Source: Chryseobacterium phosphatilyticum
GTDB lineage: Bacteria; Bacteroidota; Bacteroidia; Flavobacteriales; Weeksellaceae
DNA length: 64,000 bases
Assembly (NCBI RefSeq): GCF_002899825.2
Contig: NZ_PPED02000002.1
Coordinates: 565,631 to 629,630, forward strand
Direction of reading: 5' to 3'
Part shown: in pieces, positions 36,120-45,042 of the stretch
How the letters are laid out: every line of letters begins with the position of its first letter
Numbering within the stretch: the stretch's first letter is position 1
Translations under genes and position numbers: made by a program
The notes under the pieces: generated by a model
The model's database searches: none
What the model was told of the DNA's origin: nothing
What the model saw: only the letters and a program-made list of their open reading frames with translations

Positions 36120-36806
36120 ATGAAAAAGATCATCATTCCATTTTTCTGTGTCGTACTATTTTCTGTTCCGGCTGCAGCTCAGAAGAAAGATGCCGCTTCT
36201 GTAAAGACGGAGGCTGTAAAATCGAATTTAACTTCTAAAGAAGTGCTTGATAATTATTTTAAAGCATTAGGAGGAAAAGATAAATTAGAGGCTGTAAAAT
36301 CTATTATTACTGACAATACAATCAGTGCACAAGGTATGGAAATTACAATGACCACAAAGAAATTAGGAAATAAATTCAAATCTGTACAGTCTTTGATGGG
36401 GCAACAAATGGTTCAGTTATTTGACGGTGAAAAAGGATACTTTGATCAGATGGGAACTAAAACTGAAATTCCTGCCAATAAAATCGCTGATTTTAAAAAA
36501 GGAAGACCGGTAGATGCCCTGGCTTTTGATGCTGCTAATTTTCAAAATGTAACGGTTGAAAAATTAGATGGAAAGGATTATAATGTTCTTTCTTCAGATA
36601 AAGGAAAGTTTTACTTTGATCCGAAAACAAACCTTTTATATAAAACACTTGCAGGAGAAGGAAATGTAACGATGAAAAGCTACATGACAGTAGACGGATT
36701 GCAATTCCCTGCAGAAGTAGAAGCTGAAGGAGCAGGACAAAAAGTGAATATCAAAACCACTAAGATTGTTCTGAATTCCGGAGTTACGGATGCAGATTTT
36801 AAGTAA
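36120..36806 (+). CDS. Secreted LolA-like fold protein
   Basis: 228 aa. Signal peptide ends at AAAQ (about residue 20). The sequence KEVLDNYFKALGGKDKLEAVKSI and the many short strands after it resemble LolA/outer-membrane lipoprotein sorting-type beta folds seen in Bacteroidota. It is followed by an M16 peptidase gene, a neighbourhood often seen for such proteins, but a terminator lies between them. Function unknown. Confidence 0.65.
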   Translation: MKKIIIPFFCVVLFSVPAAAQKKDAASVKTEAVKSNLTSKEVLDNYFKALGGKDKLEAVKSIITDNTISAQGMEITMTTKKLGNKFKSVQSLMGQQMVQLFDGEKGYFDQMGTKTEIPANKIADFKKGRPVDALAFDAANFQNVTVEKLDGKDYNVLSSDKGKFYFDPKTNLLYKTLAGEGNVTMKSYMTVDGLQFPAEVEAEGAGQKVNIKTTKIVLNSGVTDADFK

Positions 36807-36828
36807 AGAATTATTTACTATAATACCT

Positions 36829-36855
36829 AAAGCCGGAAGTTTTCCGGCTTTTTTT
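36829..36855 (+). terminator. Terminator of the LolA-like gene
   Basis: AAAGCCGGAA/TTCCGGCTTT, a 10-bp stem, then a T-run. Confidence 0.85.
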
Positions 36856-36914
36856 ATGGACTCATTTTAACAATAGTTTACCACTCTCGTTTTTCTAAGT
36901 CTACAAATATTCTA

Positions 36915-36922
36915 TACTTTTG
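36915..36922 (+). promoter_or_regulatory. -7 box of the M16 peptidase gene
   Basis: TACTTTTG matches TAnnTTTG, 18 nt before the ATG. Confidence 0.5.
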
Positions 36923-36940
36923 CAATGAAAAAGAAAGCAT

Positions 36941-39799
36941 ATGAAGAAAAGATTAATTTCATTGATGATTGTCAGCTTGATTTCCTCAAGTTTTTTCGGA
37001 CAAAATATTCCTGTAGATCCTTCTGTAAAAATCGGTACACTTTCCAATGGAATGAAGTATTATATTAAAAAAAATGCACTTCCTGAAAAGAAAGTTGATT
37101 TTCGTCTGGCTATCAATGCCGGATCTATTCTTGAAGATGAAAATCAAAGAGGATTAGCTCATATTATGGAACATATGAACTTCAACGGAACCAAAAATTT
37201 TCCGGATAATAAATTGGTAGATTTTCTGCAATCCATAGGAGTAAAGTTTGGACAACACCTTAATGCTTACACCAGTTTTGATGAAACTGTTTATATGCTT
37301 CCCGTTCCACTTGATAAACCCGGGAATCTGGATGCCGGATTGAAAGTAATGGAAGACTGGGCATTTAACGCTACTCTTTCAGACAAGCAGATTAACAAAG
37401 AAAGAGGTGTTGTATTGGAAGAACTGAGATTAGGTCTTGGCGCCGATAAAAGAATGCAGGACAAATATCTTCCGAAACAACTCTATAAATCTCAGTATGC
37501 AGAGCGCCTTCCCATGGGAAAGAAAGAGATAATTGAAAGCTTTACACCTGATGCAATCAGAAAATTTCATCACGACTGGTACAGACCGGACCTGATGGCA
37601 ATTGTTGTTGTTGGTGATATTAACGTAGAAGAGGTTGAAAAGAAGATTAAAAATAATTTTGAAAAATATAAGAAAGCTGCTCATCCAAAAGAAAGAAAAA
37701 TTTTTGACCTTCCAAACCATAAAGAAACACTTGTTGCAATTGAAACTGATCCTGATGCAACAAGCTCAGGGGTACAGTTTATCATCAAAGATTCTGAAAC
37801 CTATCAGCCTGATACAACCGTTGAACAATATAATCAGAGGGTTATCGAAGGATTGGTGAATATGATGTTGAATAGCAGATTAGGAGAACTGATAAACTCA
37901 ACCAATCCACCCTTTACATATGGCTCTGTATATCACGGTGGAACGTATGCCAGAACCAAAGAAGCTTTCCAGGGATCTGCCATAACGAAAGACGGTGATC
38001 AGCTGAATGCACTGAAAGTTCTTTTGGAAGAAGTTGAAAGAGCAAAAAGATTTGGGTTTACTCCTGCTGAATTAGACAGAGCAAAAGAACAGGTTCTTGC
38101 TTCTTATGAATGGGCTTACAATAATAAAGATAAGAACGAAAGTGGTGCGCTGGTTGGTGAATATGTTGGTAATTTTCTAAGAAAGGAACCCATACCGGGA
38201 ATTGTCTGGGAATATGATCATATTAAAAAGTTTCTTCCAACGGTGGCACTGGAGCAAACAAATGGTGTTATTGAGAAGTTGGTAAAAGATGACAGCAGAG
38301 TAGTAGTGATTACCGGTCCTAAAAAAGATCATATCACCATGCCAACAGAATCTATGGTTCTGAAAACTTTTGAAAATTTAAAGTTAGCTAATCTTAAGCC
38401 TTATGAAGGAAAAACTAGGGTTGAGAGCCTGATAAAACCTTTTAAATCCGAAGGAAAAATTACCCATACAACTACAGATACTAAGTTGGGAACAACGACC
38501 TGGACTTTAAGTAACGGTGCAAAAGTTACTTTTAAGAAAACAGATTTCAAAGATGATGAAATTGTATTTGCTGCCGTAAGTTTAGGAGGAAGCTCAATAA
38601 TTCCGGATGCAGATTACAACAAAACACAATTTGCTTTTGATGCATTGCTGGAAGCTGGAATTGGTGGTCTTTCCAAAACAGATCTTACACATTATCTTGC
38701 AGGTAAGCAGGTGAGTGCAAGTTCTTACATCGGTGGATTGACCGAAGGCATTTCAGGGACAAGTTCTAAAAAAGATTTAAAAACGGCCATGGAATTAATT
38801 TATGCCTGTTTTACTGGGCTAAATTATAACCCGGATTCATTCAATGCTTATAAAACAAAGAAATCTGCAATGCTGACCAATCTGGCCTCAGATCCTGAAT
38901 ATTATTTTTCCAGTGAATATGCAAAGTTTGTTAATCAGAAAAATCCAAGATTCTTAGGTCTTGAACCTACCGAAAAAGATTGGATCAACACAGACTACAA
39001 AAAAGCATATGATATCTACCAGCAGAAATTTGCCAATGCAGGGAACTTTCAGTTTTATTTTGTAGGAAATATTGATGAAACACAACTTAAAAATGAAGTA
39101 CTTCACTATATTGCAAGCCTTCCTGCATCAGGCCAGCCTTCTACTTTTAAAGATACAGGTTACAGACCTGTGGAAGGAGATTATAAAAAAGTGTACAAGA
39201 AGGGGAAAGAACCTAAGAGTCTGGTCAACATTTCTTACAGTGGAGAAGCCCCATACAATGAGAAAGACGCGTTTGCACTTTCAGCTCTTGGAGAGGTGGC
39301 GACTATCAAAGTTCTGGAAAAGCTTAGAGAAGAAGAAAGTGGTATTTATGGTGGTGGAGCTAGTGGAGGAATGAGCAAGGTTCCCTATAGTACCTATAGT
39401 TTTAGTATTAACTTCCCTTGTGGTCCTGAAAATGTGGATAAACTCACCAAGAGTGCCATTGCTGAGCTTCAAAAACTTATTGATAAAGGACCAGATCAAA
39501 AGGACCTTGATAAATATAAGGAAGGAGAATACAACGAATATAAAACAAGCCTTAAAGACAATGGATTCTGGTTGCAGGGAATTGCACAAAGTCAGATAGA
39601 CGGAAGTGATCAATATGATATTCTGAATTACCAGGACAAAGTAAAGGCAATTACTGTAAAAGATCTTCAGGATGTTGCTAAAAAGTACCTTTCAAAAGGA
39701 AGAAATATAGCGATCCTAATGCCGGAAGATGGGTGGGAAAATGTTAAGAATGCTGATGTCAGAGCAAAAACAAATACGAATGCAGGAATAAAACAATAG
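36941..39799 (+). CDS. M16 family zinc peptidase (pitrilysin/insulinase type)
   Basis: 952 aa with signal peptide (ending near FFGQ). The first M16 domain has the inverted zinc motif H74-IM-E77-H78 and a downstream Glu in VVLEELRLG; the second half (from about 500) is the inactive M16 partner domain. Two-domain single-chain M16 peptidases form a clam-like chamber and degrade peptides, here in the periplasm. It converges on the DUF3109 gene across a shared terminator. Confidence 0.92.
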   Translation: MKKRLISLMIVSLISSSFFGQNIPVDPSVKIGTLSNGMKYYIKKNALPEKKVDFRLAINAGSILEDENQRGLAHIMEHMNFNGTKNFPDNKLVDFLQSIGVKFGQHLNAYTSFDETVYMLPVPLDKPGNLDAGLKVMEDWAFNATLSDKQINKERGVVLEELRLGLGADKRMQDKYLPKQLYKSQYAERLPMGKKEIIESFTPDAIRKFHHDWYRPDLMAIVVVGDINVEEVEKKIKNNFEKYKKAAHPKERKIFDLPNHKETLVAIETDPDATSSGVQFIIKDSETYQPDTTVEQYNQRVIEGLVNMMLNSRLGELINSTNPPFTYGSVYHGGTYARTKEAFQGSAITKDGDQLNALKVLLEEVERAKRFGFTPAELDRAKEQVLASYEWAYNNKDKNESGALVGEYVGNFLRKEPIPGIVWEYDHIKKFLPTVALEQTNGVIEKLVKDDSRVVVITGPKKDHITMPTESMVLKTFENLKLANLKPYEGKTRVESLIKPFKSEGKITHTTTDTKLGTTTWTLSNGAKVTFKKTDFKDDEIVFAAVSLGGSSIIPDADYNKTQFAFDALLEAGIGGLSKTDLTHYLAGKQVSASSYIGGLTEGISGTSSKKDLKTAMELIYACFTGLNYNPDSFNAYKTKKSAMLTNLASDPEYYFSSEYAKFVNQKNPRFLGLEPTEKDWINTDYKKAYDIYQQKFANAGNFQFYFVGNIDETQLKNEVLHYIASLPASGQPSTFKDTGYRPVEGDYKKVYKKGKEPKSLVNISYSGEAPYNEKDAFALSALGEVATIKVLEKLREEESGIYGGGASGGMSKVPYSTYSFSINFPCGPENVDKLTKSAIAELQKLIDKGPDQKDLDKYKEGEYNEYKTSLKDNGFWLQGIAQSQIDGSDQYDILNYQDKVKAITVKDLQDVAKKYLSKGRNIAILMPEDGWENVKNADVRAKTNTNAGIKQ

Positions 39800-39814
39800 G
39801 TACCTGCTTGTCAT

Positions 39815-39851
39815 AAAAAAACCGCAGAACATGATTTCTGCGGTTTTTTTA
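39815..39851. terminator. Bidirectional terminator between the M16 and DUF3109 genes
   Basis: ACCGCAGAA/TTCTGCGGT stem flanked by A-run and T-run. Confidence 0.85.
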
Positions 39852-39873
39852 TTGTCATTCAAATCCAAGGAGA

Positions 39874-40458
39874 TTACGAACCGTATTCTTTTTTCCATTC
39901 ATCGGCTGCTCCGCTGAGAACGTTATAAAATTCTTCTCCGTACTTTCTTATCAATGGTGTTTTTAGGAATTTATAGACAGGCACCTGAAGTTCTTTCCCA
40001 AGAGTACAGGCATCACTGCATACATTCCACTCATGATAATTTAAAGCGGTAAAAGCAGAATATTCCGTAATGCGGATAGGGTAAAGGTGGCAGGAAATAG
40101 GTTTCTGCCAATCTACAGCACCATCTTCATAGGCCTTTTCGATACCACATTTTGTGATTCCTTTTTCATCAAACGTTACATAAGCACATTCGCGATCCTC
40201 CACCATAGGAGTAACATACATTCCGTCATGTGGATCAGTAGTCCATGTTCCCTGCTCCTCAAGGGCTTTGATACCTTCCTGAGTGAGATAAGGTTTTATT
40301 TTGTCAAAAATACCGTCCAATATTTCAAGCTCGTTTTTATCTAACGGAGCTCCTACATCTCCTTCCACACAACATGCTCCCTTACACTTGGTAAGGTTGC
40401 AAACAAATTCCTCGGAAAAAATTTCTTCGGAAATCAATTTATCGTCTATCTGAATCAT
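39874..40458 (-). CDS. DUF3109 family protein
   Basis: 194 aa, soluble. Many conserved Cys: CNLTKCKGACC near the N-terminus, ECAYV and CGIEK in the middle, CHLYPIR, and CSDACTLG; this is the DUF3109 pattern and recalls Fe-S or zinc-binding CxxxCxxCC proteins. Function unknown. Gap to the upstream DUF6427 gene is 6 bp, so the two form an operon. Confidence 0.85.
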   Translation of the reverse strand: MIQIDDKLISEEIFSEEFVCNLTKCKGACCVEGDVGAPLDKNELEILDGIFDKIKPYLTQEGIKALEEQGTWTTDPHDGMYVTPMVEDRECAYVTFDEKGITKCGIEKAYEDGAVDWQKPISCHLYPIRITEYSAFTALNYHEWNVCSDACTLGKELQVPVYKFLKTPLIRKYGEEFYNVLSGAADEWKKEYGS

Positions 40459-40464
40459 AATTTT

Positions 40465-41370
40465 TTAAAATAAGTCAAAAACCGTACCTGCTTTAAAGGT
40501 CAGTAAACTAATAATAACAAGCCATAAACTGGCTTCCTGCATCCAATATTTTGGTAAAAATCTCATCATCCTGCTCAGAATTATACTTGAAGGAAATGCC
40601 AGAAGCAGCAGATACTCATAGTTGGTATTCATATACATGATAATGGTAACAAGCTGAGCCAGAGAAAAGACCAGCAGAAAAGTATATTTATATCTGCTTA
40701 TCGGGCTTTTCTTATTATAATTTTGAAAATGGTCATACACTGCATACATAAGCATCAGGGCCACAGGAATCAAAGGTAGCAGCTCTGTATAATCGGCCAG
40801 AGGTTTCATTTTACCAAAAGGGAAGTAATCAATATTCCAGGAAGTAAACTGTACGAAATACATCACTGAAAAGTAACTAAAAGCAATCAGTATGGTTCCC
40901 AGTAAAAATCTGAAGATATTTAATCCTACTTTGGCAGAGGTAGCAATAACGTGAATAATCACAAACACCGCCATGGGCCATGTTGTGGGGAGAAAAATAA
41001 AGTTTAAAGCTACAATAGCCCCCACCAGTACATAAGATTTTTTTCTGATATCTTCATCTGCACTGGTCAGAAGAAGAATGAGGAAAGAATTGGTAAGCAA
41101 TGAAACGGCTATTCCTATATCCAGATTTCCGGGATATAACCCAAAAGCAAAACAGGTATATAAAAATAAGGGCAGATGGGTCTGATAATTAAGAGCAATA
41201 CTGTGAAAACAAAAATATCCCAAAGCGATTCCCAGAAAAGTAATTCCGGCAACGATTGCTTCATAAGTGTTGAAATTCAGTATGTTAAATATTATTACTA
41301 CTAAAAGAAGAAAACCAATATAAACAGGAATTGAAAAAATATTGCTTTCTTTTGAAAGTAATTTAAACAT
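40465..41370 (-). CDS. DUF6427 family membrane protein
   Basis: 301 aa. About eight or nine membrane helices across the whole length; no catalytic motif. I recognise it as the DUF6427 type of flavobacteria. It starts 42 bp from the divergent DUF6341 gene. A TAACTTTG -7 box lies on the minus strand at 41387-41394. Confidence 0.75.
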   Translation of the reverse strand: MFKLLSKESNIFSIPVYIGFLLLVVIIFNILNFNTYEAIVAGITFLGIALGYFCFHSIALNYQTHLPLFLYTCFAFGLYPGNLDIGIAVSLLTNSFLILLLTSADEDIRKKSYVLVGAIVALNFIFLPTTWPMAVFVIIHVIATSAKVGLNIFRFLLGTILIAFSYFSVMYFVQFTSWNIDYFPFGKMKPLADYTELLPLIPVALMLMYAVYDHFQNYNKKSPISRYKYTFLLVFSLAQLVTIIMYMNTNYEYLLLLAFPSSIILSRMMRFLPKYWMQEASLWLVIISLLTFKAGTVFDLF

Positions 41371-41376
41371 TTTTTA

Positions 41377-41384
41377 TAAATTTG
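41377..41384 (+). promoter_or_regulatory. -7 box of the DUF6341 gene
   Basis: TAAATTTG on the plus strand, 28 nt before the DUF6341 start; overlaps the region of the divergent promoter. Confidence 0.55.
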
Positions 41385-41386
41385 TA

Positions 41387-41394
41387 CAAAGTTA
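41387..41394 (-). promoter_or_regulatory. -7 box of the DUF6427 gene
   Basis: TAACTTTG on the minus strand, 16 nt before the DUF6427 ATG, 2 bp from the opposing -7 box. Confidence 0.55.
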
Positions 41395-41412
41395 ATTTAA
41401 AAAAGGAAAATA

Positions 41413-41646
41413 ATGACGTCTTTCTTTCTATTCTTAAGTAAAGTTTTCAAATGGACTTTCGGTTTCTTTGATACTTTCGGTAATGTTTTAAACTGGATTT
41501 TATTTACAGTTTGTTGTGTCCTATTTATTTATTGGTGCTATGTACTGGTGGTAACATTAGGAGGCGATAAAGATAAAGACTATTATTCTCCAACGGAAGG
41601 TAAGCATCCTTACTATGATCCGAATATCTACAAAAAAGAAGGTTAA
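41413..41646 (+). CDS. DUF6341 family small membrane protein
   Basis: 77 aa with one hydrophobic hairpin (about residues 10-50, WILFTVCCVLFIYWCYVLVV), then a polar tail (GDKDKDYYSPTEG). Divergent from the DUF6427 gene and sharing its promoter region, an arrangement suggesting they work together. Function unknown. Confidence 0.7.
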   Translation: MTSFFLFLSKVFKWTFGFFDTFGNVLNWILFTVCCVLFIYWCYVLVVTLGGDKDKDYYSPTEGKHPYYDPNIYKKEG

Positions 41647-41664
41647 TTAATTGGTTATATAGTA

Positions 41665-41702
41665 AAAAACCGATCAAATAATATTATTTGATCGGTTTTT
41701 TT
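41665..41702. terminator. Bidirectional terminator between the DUF6341 and USP genes
   Basis: A perfect palindrome with centre at 41682/41683 (CCGATCAAATAAT / ATTATTTGATCGG), flanked by A-run and T-run. Confidence 0.85.
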
Positions 41703-41728
41703 ATACTAACGATTAAAATTTTCTTTTC

Positions 41729-42166
41729 TTAGTCGTGGATTGGTAGTACCAAAACAGGAACCGGAGAACTTTTGGTAAGTCCTTTTGTAAGACTTCCTAC
41801 AAACACATCATAAATTCCGCTTCTTCCATGAGATCCCATTACAATGTAATCTGCATTTTTGTCTTTTGCATATTCAATAATGATATCCTTTGCAAGCCCT
41901 TGCTTTAAAAGGTGTTCACAATCAATATCATGAGCGATGATCCTTTGTTCAATCTTGTTGAGTTGAACGAGTTCTTCTCTGATTTCGTTGGCTTCTACTT
42001 CCGGAAAATATTGAAATCCCATATCACCGATGGCAAAGCCTATATCTGAAGGTGCTACATGGATCAGGTAAATTCTGCCGTTAAGCTGTTTTGCAAATTT
42101 TATGGCACCTTCCACCAATTGGTCTGTCTTGTCCCCAAAATCTACGGGCAATACAATATTTATCAT
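41729..42166 (-). CDS. Universal stress protein
   Basis: 145 aa, UspA family. The ATP-binding motif GSHGRSGIYDVFVGSLTKGL fits G-x2-G-x9-G(S/T), so it is of the nucleotide-binding type. Soluble, monocistronic. Confidence 0.9.
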   Translation of the reverse strand: MINIVLPVDFGDKTDQLVEGAIKFAKQLNGRIYLIHVAPSDIGFAIGDMGFQYFPEVEANEIREELVQLNKIEQRIIAHDIDCEHLLKQGLAKDIIIEYAKDKNADYIVMGSHGRSGIYDVFVGSLTKGLTKSSPVPVLVLPIHD

Positions 42167-42225
42167 AACCTTTCATTTTGTTACCTAAAGATAGGGAAAA
42201 TTTGCCAGACTTTGGTGTTAAATAC

Positions 42226-42831
42226 TTATAATATTCGGGTATCCAGAATTTTTTCCTCTTCCAGATAAGCTTCTAGAATATCATTTTCATTCACTTTTCC
42301 AACCCCTTTTGGAGTTCCTGTGAAGATAAGATCACCTACTCTTAGCGTAAAATATTGAGATGCAAAAGCTATAATATCATCAATATTGAATATCATGTCT
42401 TTTGTATTTCCGTCCTGCACTTTTTCTTTGTTTTGTAACAATGAAAATGACAGGTTTTCAAGATTATAATTTTCCTTTTTAAAGAAATTTCCTACTACTG
42501 CAGAACCATCAAAACCTTTGGCAAGCTCCCACGGAAGGCCTTTACCTTTTAGCTCACTCTGAAGGTCTCTTGCGGTAAAGTCAATTCCAAGACTGATTTC
42601 CTCATAATGTTTATGAGCCGTTTCTTTCTGAATATATTTTCCTCCTTTTGAAATTTTTACCACAACTTCCAGTTCGTAATGGATGTCATTTGAGAATTCA
42701 GGGATGTAAAAGTCATTCCCTTTTAAAACCGCGGTATCGGGTTTCATAAAAATAACAGGATTCTCAGGAATTTCGTTTCCTAATTCTTTCGCATGTTCAC
42801 TATAATTTCTTCCTATGCAGATAATTTTCAT
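42226..42831 (-). CDS. Fumarylacetoacetate hydrolase family protein
   Basis: 201 aa, the small form. Contains IGRNYSEHAKELGNEIP, the metal-binding ELEVVVKI, and LIFTGTPKGVGKV, as in the FAH/YcgM family (2-keto-3-deoxy or acylpyruvate-type C-C hydrolases). Substrate unknown. No partner in the window. Confidence 0.9.
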   Translation of the reverse strand: MKIICIGRNYSEHAKELGNEIPENPVIFMKPDTAVLKGNDFYIPEFSNDIHYELEVVVKISKGGKYIQKETAHKHYEEISLGIDFTARDLQSELKGKGLPWELAKGFDGSAVVGNFFKKENYNLENLSFSLLQNKEKVQDGNTKDMIFNIDDIIAFASQYFTLRVGDLIFTGTPKGVGKVNENDILEAYLEEEKILDTRIL

Positions 42832-42915
42832 AATTCTATTATTTATTTTATCAGACTCCGTTATTGTGAGAAACGAAGCAATCTTCTTATTAGTCTTAGT
42901 ATTTTTATCTTTTCC

Positions 42916-43317
42916 CTATTCGTGGGTAAACTCATTATCGCAATAGTAGCATTTGAACTTATGGCTCGTTAAAAACGATATTCCAAAAAAACTGGTGGCA
43001 CTATCGTCTCTGTAGATATGGTTGGAACCACATTTTGGGCATACAAAATCAAATTCAGGGTCAGAAATAGTATGTTCTACCTCGAGAGCAAATTTCTCAT
43101 TATCCTTATAATCCTGTAAAATTTGTTTTGCCTTTTCTATATCATTTTCAAAAACCTGAAGCTGGATGCCGCCCACCGCCTGTGAAAGCAGCCAGTCAGA
43201 TTGAATAAGCTGTTCGTTGGCAATAAAGCTGTTGACTCCGTTATCAGCCAATATCTGCTTGTCCCTGTTGGCTTCAAGGGCAGTTTCATAAAACTTAAAA
43301 CGAACCAGGTTTGACAT
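42916..43317 (-). CDS. DUF2007 protein with zinc ribbon
   Basis: 133 aa. N-terminal DUF2007-like domain (LVRFKFYETALEANRDKQILADNGV), then a zinc ribbon: CPKCGSNHI and CYYCDNEF. Starts 3 bp after the stop of the exonuclease gene, so an operon. Function unknown; often called a putative signal-transducing protein. Confidence 0.75.
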   Translation of the reverse strand: MSNLVRFKFYETALEANRDKQILADNGVNSFIANEQLIQSDWLLSQAVGGIQLQVFENDIEKAKQILQDYKDNEKFALEVEHTISDPEFDFVCPKCGSNHIYRDDSATSFFGISFLTSHKFKCYYCDNEFTHE

Positions 43318-43320
43318 CTT

Positions 43321-44085
43321 TTAAAATTTACTTGATAATTGAATTTTTGTAAAAATCTTTTTGGTATATAACGGGAAATCAGCATTCTGAAGCCAACCGA
43401 AATAACCAAGATCTTTCTGAAATACAGCTTTTACACCTTGTCCTTTATATTTCCCGAAATTGAATACTTCTTCTTTTTTATCATTATATCCTATGAATCC
43501 GGCAAGATCAGCATTTTTATTATGGAAAGTAAATTCACTTAGCGGAGCAATCTCACTCGGGATATCGTCATATTTTCCAACCTGAGCATCCAATACTTCA
43601 AAAGTTGCCATTACATCAGCTTCTGCAGAATGTGCATTTTCCAAAGTTTTTCCACAATAGAACTGGTAAGCAGCCCCTAAGTTTCTAGGTTCTTTCTTAT
43701 GGAAAATAGTCTGCGCATCCACCAATCGGAATTTACTGAGGTCAAAATCTATTCCCACTCGTAATAGTTCTTCAGCCAGGAGCGGAACATCAAATCTGTT
43801 GGAATTGAAGCCCCCCAGATCAGTACCGGTAAGCATTTCCATAATTTTAGGTGCGATTTCTCTGAAGGTAGGGGCGTCTTTTATATCCTCGTCATAAATT
43901 CCGTGAATTTCACTGGATTCTTTAGGAATAAGCATTTCAGGATTTACTCGCCATGTTTTACTTTCTCTGGAAGCATCGGGGTTTACTTTTAAAATACAGA
44001 TTTCAACGATTCTGTCTTTTCCGATGTTAGTTCCTGTTGTTTCAAGGTCAAAAACACAAAGCGGTTTATGGAGTTTTAAATTCAT
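43321..44085 (-). CDS. 3'-5' exonuclease, DnaQ/DEDDh type
   Basis: 254 aa. Exo I motif FDLETTG at 14-20, an Exo II region near 95 (GFNSNRFDVPLL), and Exo III HSAEADV. The C-terminal part (about 185-250, VFNFGKYKGQGVKAVF) looks like the accessory domain found in exonuclease X and DUF3820. Probably involved in DNA repair; not the replicative epsilon subunit by context. Confidence 0.88.
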   Translation of the reverse strand: MNLKLHKPLCVFDLETTGTNIGKDRIVEICILKVNPDASRESKTWRVNPEMLIPKESSEIHGIYDEDIKDAPTFREIAPKIMEMLTGTDLGGFNSNRFDVPLLAEELLRVGIDFDLSKFRLVDAQTIFHKKEPRNLGAAYQFYCGKTLENAHSAEADVMATFEVLDAQVGKYDDIPSEIAPLSEFTFHNKNADLAGFIGYNDKKEEVFNFGKYKGQGVKAVFQKDLGYFGWLQNADFPLYTKKIFTKIQLSSKF

Positions 44086-44136
44086 GTTATAATTAATAAT
44101 TTGAAAATGTGTTAATAATGTTATCGTAGAGTTTGG

Positions 44137-44850
44137 CTACTTCAATTGTTTTTGAAAAACAAGAGAAATCAGGATGTAATAGATAACCAGCATGGGGATT
44201 CCAACGAGTTTAAACAAAGCCAGAATTGCAATGCCGCCTACTAATAATGCTATTTTTGGATAATTGTCTTTTAATGCTTTTGATTTAAACTTCATTGCAA
44301 TCATTTTGACAGGACTTATCAGGAGGAATGAAGTGATGAGAGTAAGTATAACCAGCAGCAATTCACTTTCAAACAAGAAACTGAAACTTCCGGTTTCCTT
44401 AAAAGCATAATATAAACCAAACAGTAAAACCGTATTGGTAGGGGTATTTAATCCTTTAAAATAGTACCTCTGCTCTTCATCAAGATTGAAAATAGCCAAT
44501 CGTAAACATGAAAAGCTGGTTGCCATTAAACCAAGATATTTTACTTCAAATGGTAAATGTATTCCAAGCAGTTCCGATCCGAATGGTTCAAGAGCTTTAT
44601 ACATGGTAAGTCCCGGAATCAACCCGAAGCTTACCATGTCGGCAAGGGAGTCAAGTTGAAGTCCCAAATTAGAATTTGATTTTAAGGCTCTGGCTACAAA
44701 ACCGTCAAAAAAATCGAAGATAGCAGAGAGAATAAGGCAGATTGCCGTCGTCTGATAGTCTCCTAAAATAAGATGTATTGCCCCTATACAACCTGCAAAT
44801 AAATTAGCCAGGGTTAAGGCATTGGCCAGATTATTCTTTATAAAATTCAT
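44137..44850 (-). CDS. pssA: CDP-diacylglycerol-serine O-phosphatidyltransferase
   Basis: 237 aa, membrane protein. CDP-alcohol phosphotransferase motif DGFVAR(x8)G(x3)D(x3)D is complete (FFDGFVARALKSNSNLG, LQLDSLADMVSFG). It makes phosphatidylserine, the precursor of phosphatidylethanolamine. Six or more helices. -7 box TATTTTTG on the minus strand at 44856-44863 leaves 5 nt to the ATG, so the mRNA may be leaderless. Confidence 0.92.
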   Translation of the reverse strand: MNFIKNNLANALTLANLFAGCIGAIHLILGDYQTTAICLILSAIFDFFDGFVARALKSNSNLGLQLDSLADMVSFGLIPGLTMYKALEPFGSELLGIHLPFEVKYLGLMATSFSCLRLAIFNLDEEQRYYFKGLNTPTNTVLLFGLYYAFKETGSFSFLFESELLLVILTLITSFLLISPVKMIAMKFKSKALKDNYPKIALLVGGIAILALFKLVGIPMLVIYYILISLVFQKQLK

Positions 44851-44855
44851 AAGTA

Positions 44856-44863
44856 CAAAAATA
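44856..44863 (-). promoter_or_regulatory. -7 box of pssA
   Basis: TATTTTTG on the minus strand, 5 nt before the ATG. Confidence 0.55.
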
Positions 44864-45028
44864 AGGAATTAAAACTTAGATTGAGTGATATGTGCTGTGG
44901 TTGTGCAAGAGCTGTCTTATATTTCTGAAAAGCAAAGCATAAGAACTTCAGTTATATAGTCGATAAACTAAAAAGGGCAATTGTAGAGTTAATTTTTTTT
45001 TAAGTTTTTTTATTTTAATAATTTTAAT

Positions 45029-45036
45029 TTCCTTTG
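45029..45036 (+). promoter_or_regulatory. Probable -7 box of the LTA-synthase-like gene
   Basis: TTCCTTTG, imperfect TAnnTTTG, 6 nt before the ATG at 45043. Confidence 0.35.
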
Positions 45037-45042
45037 CATGTC

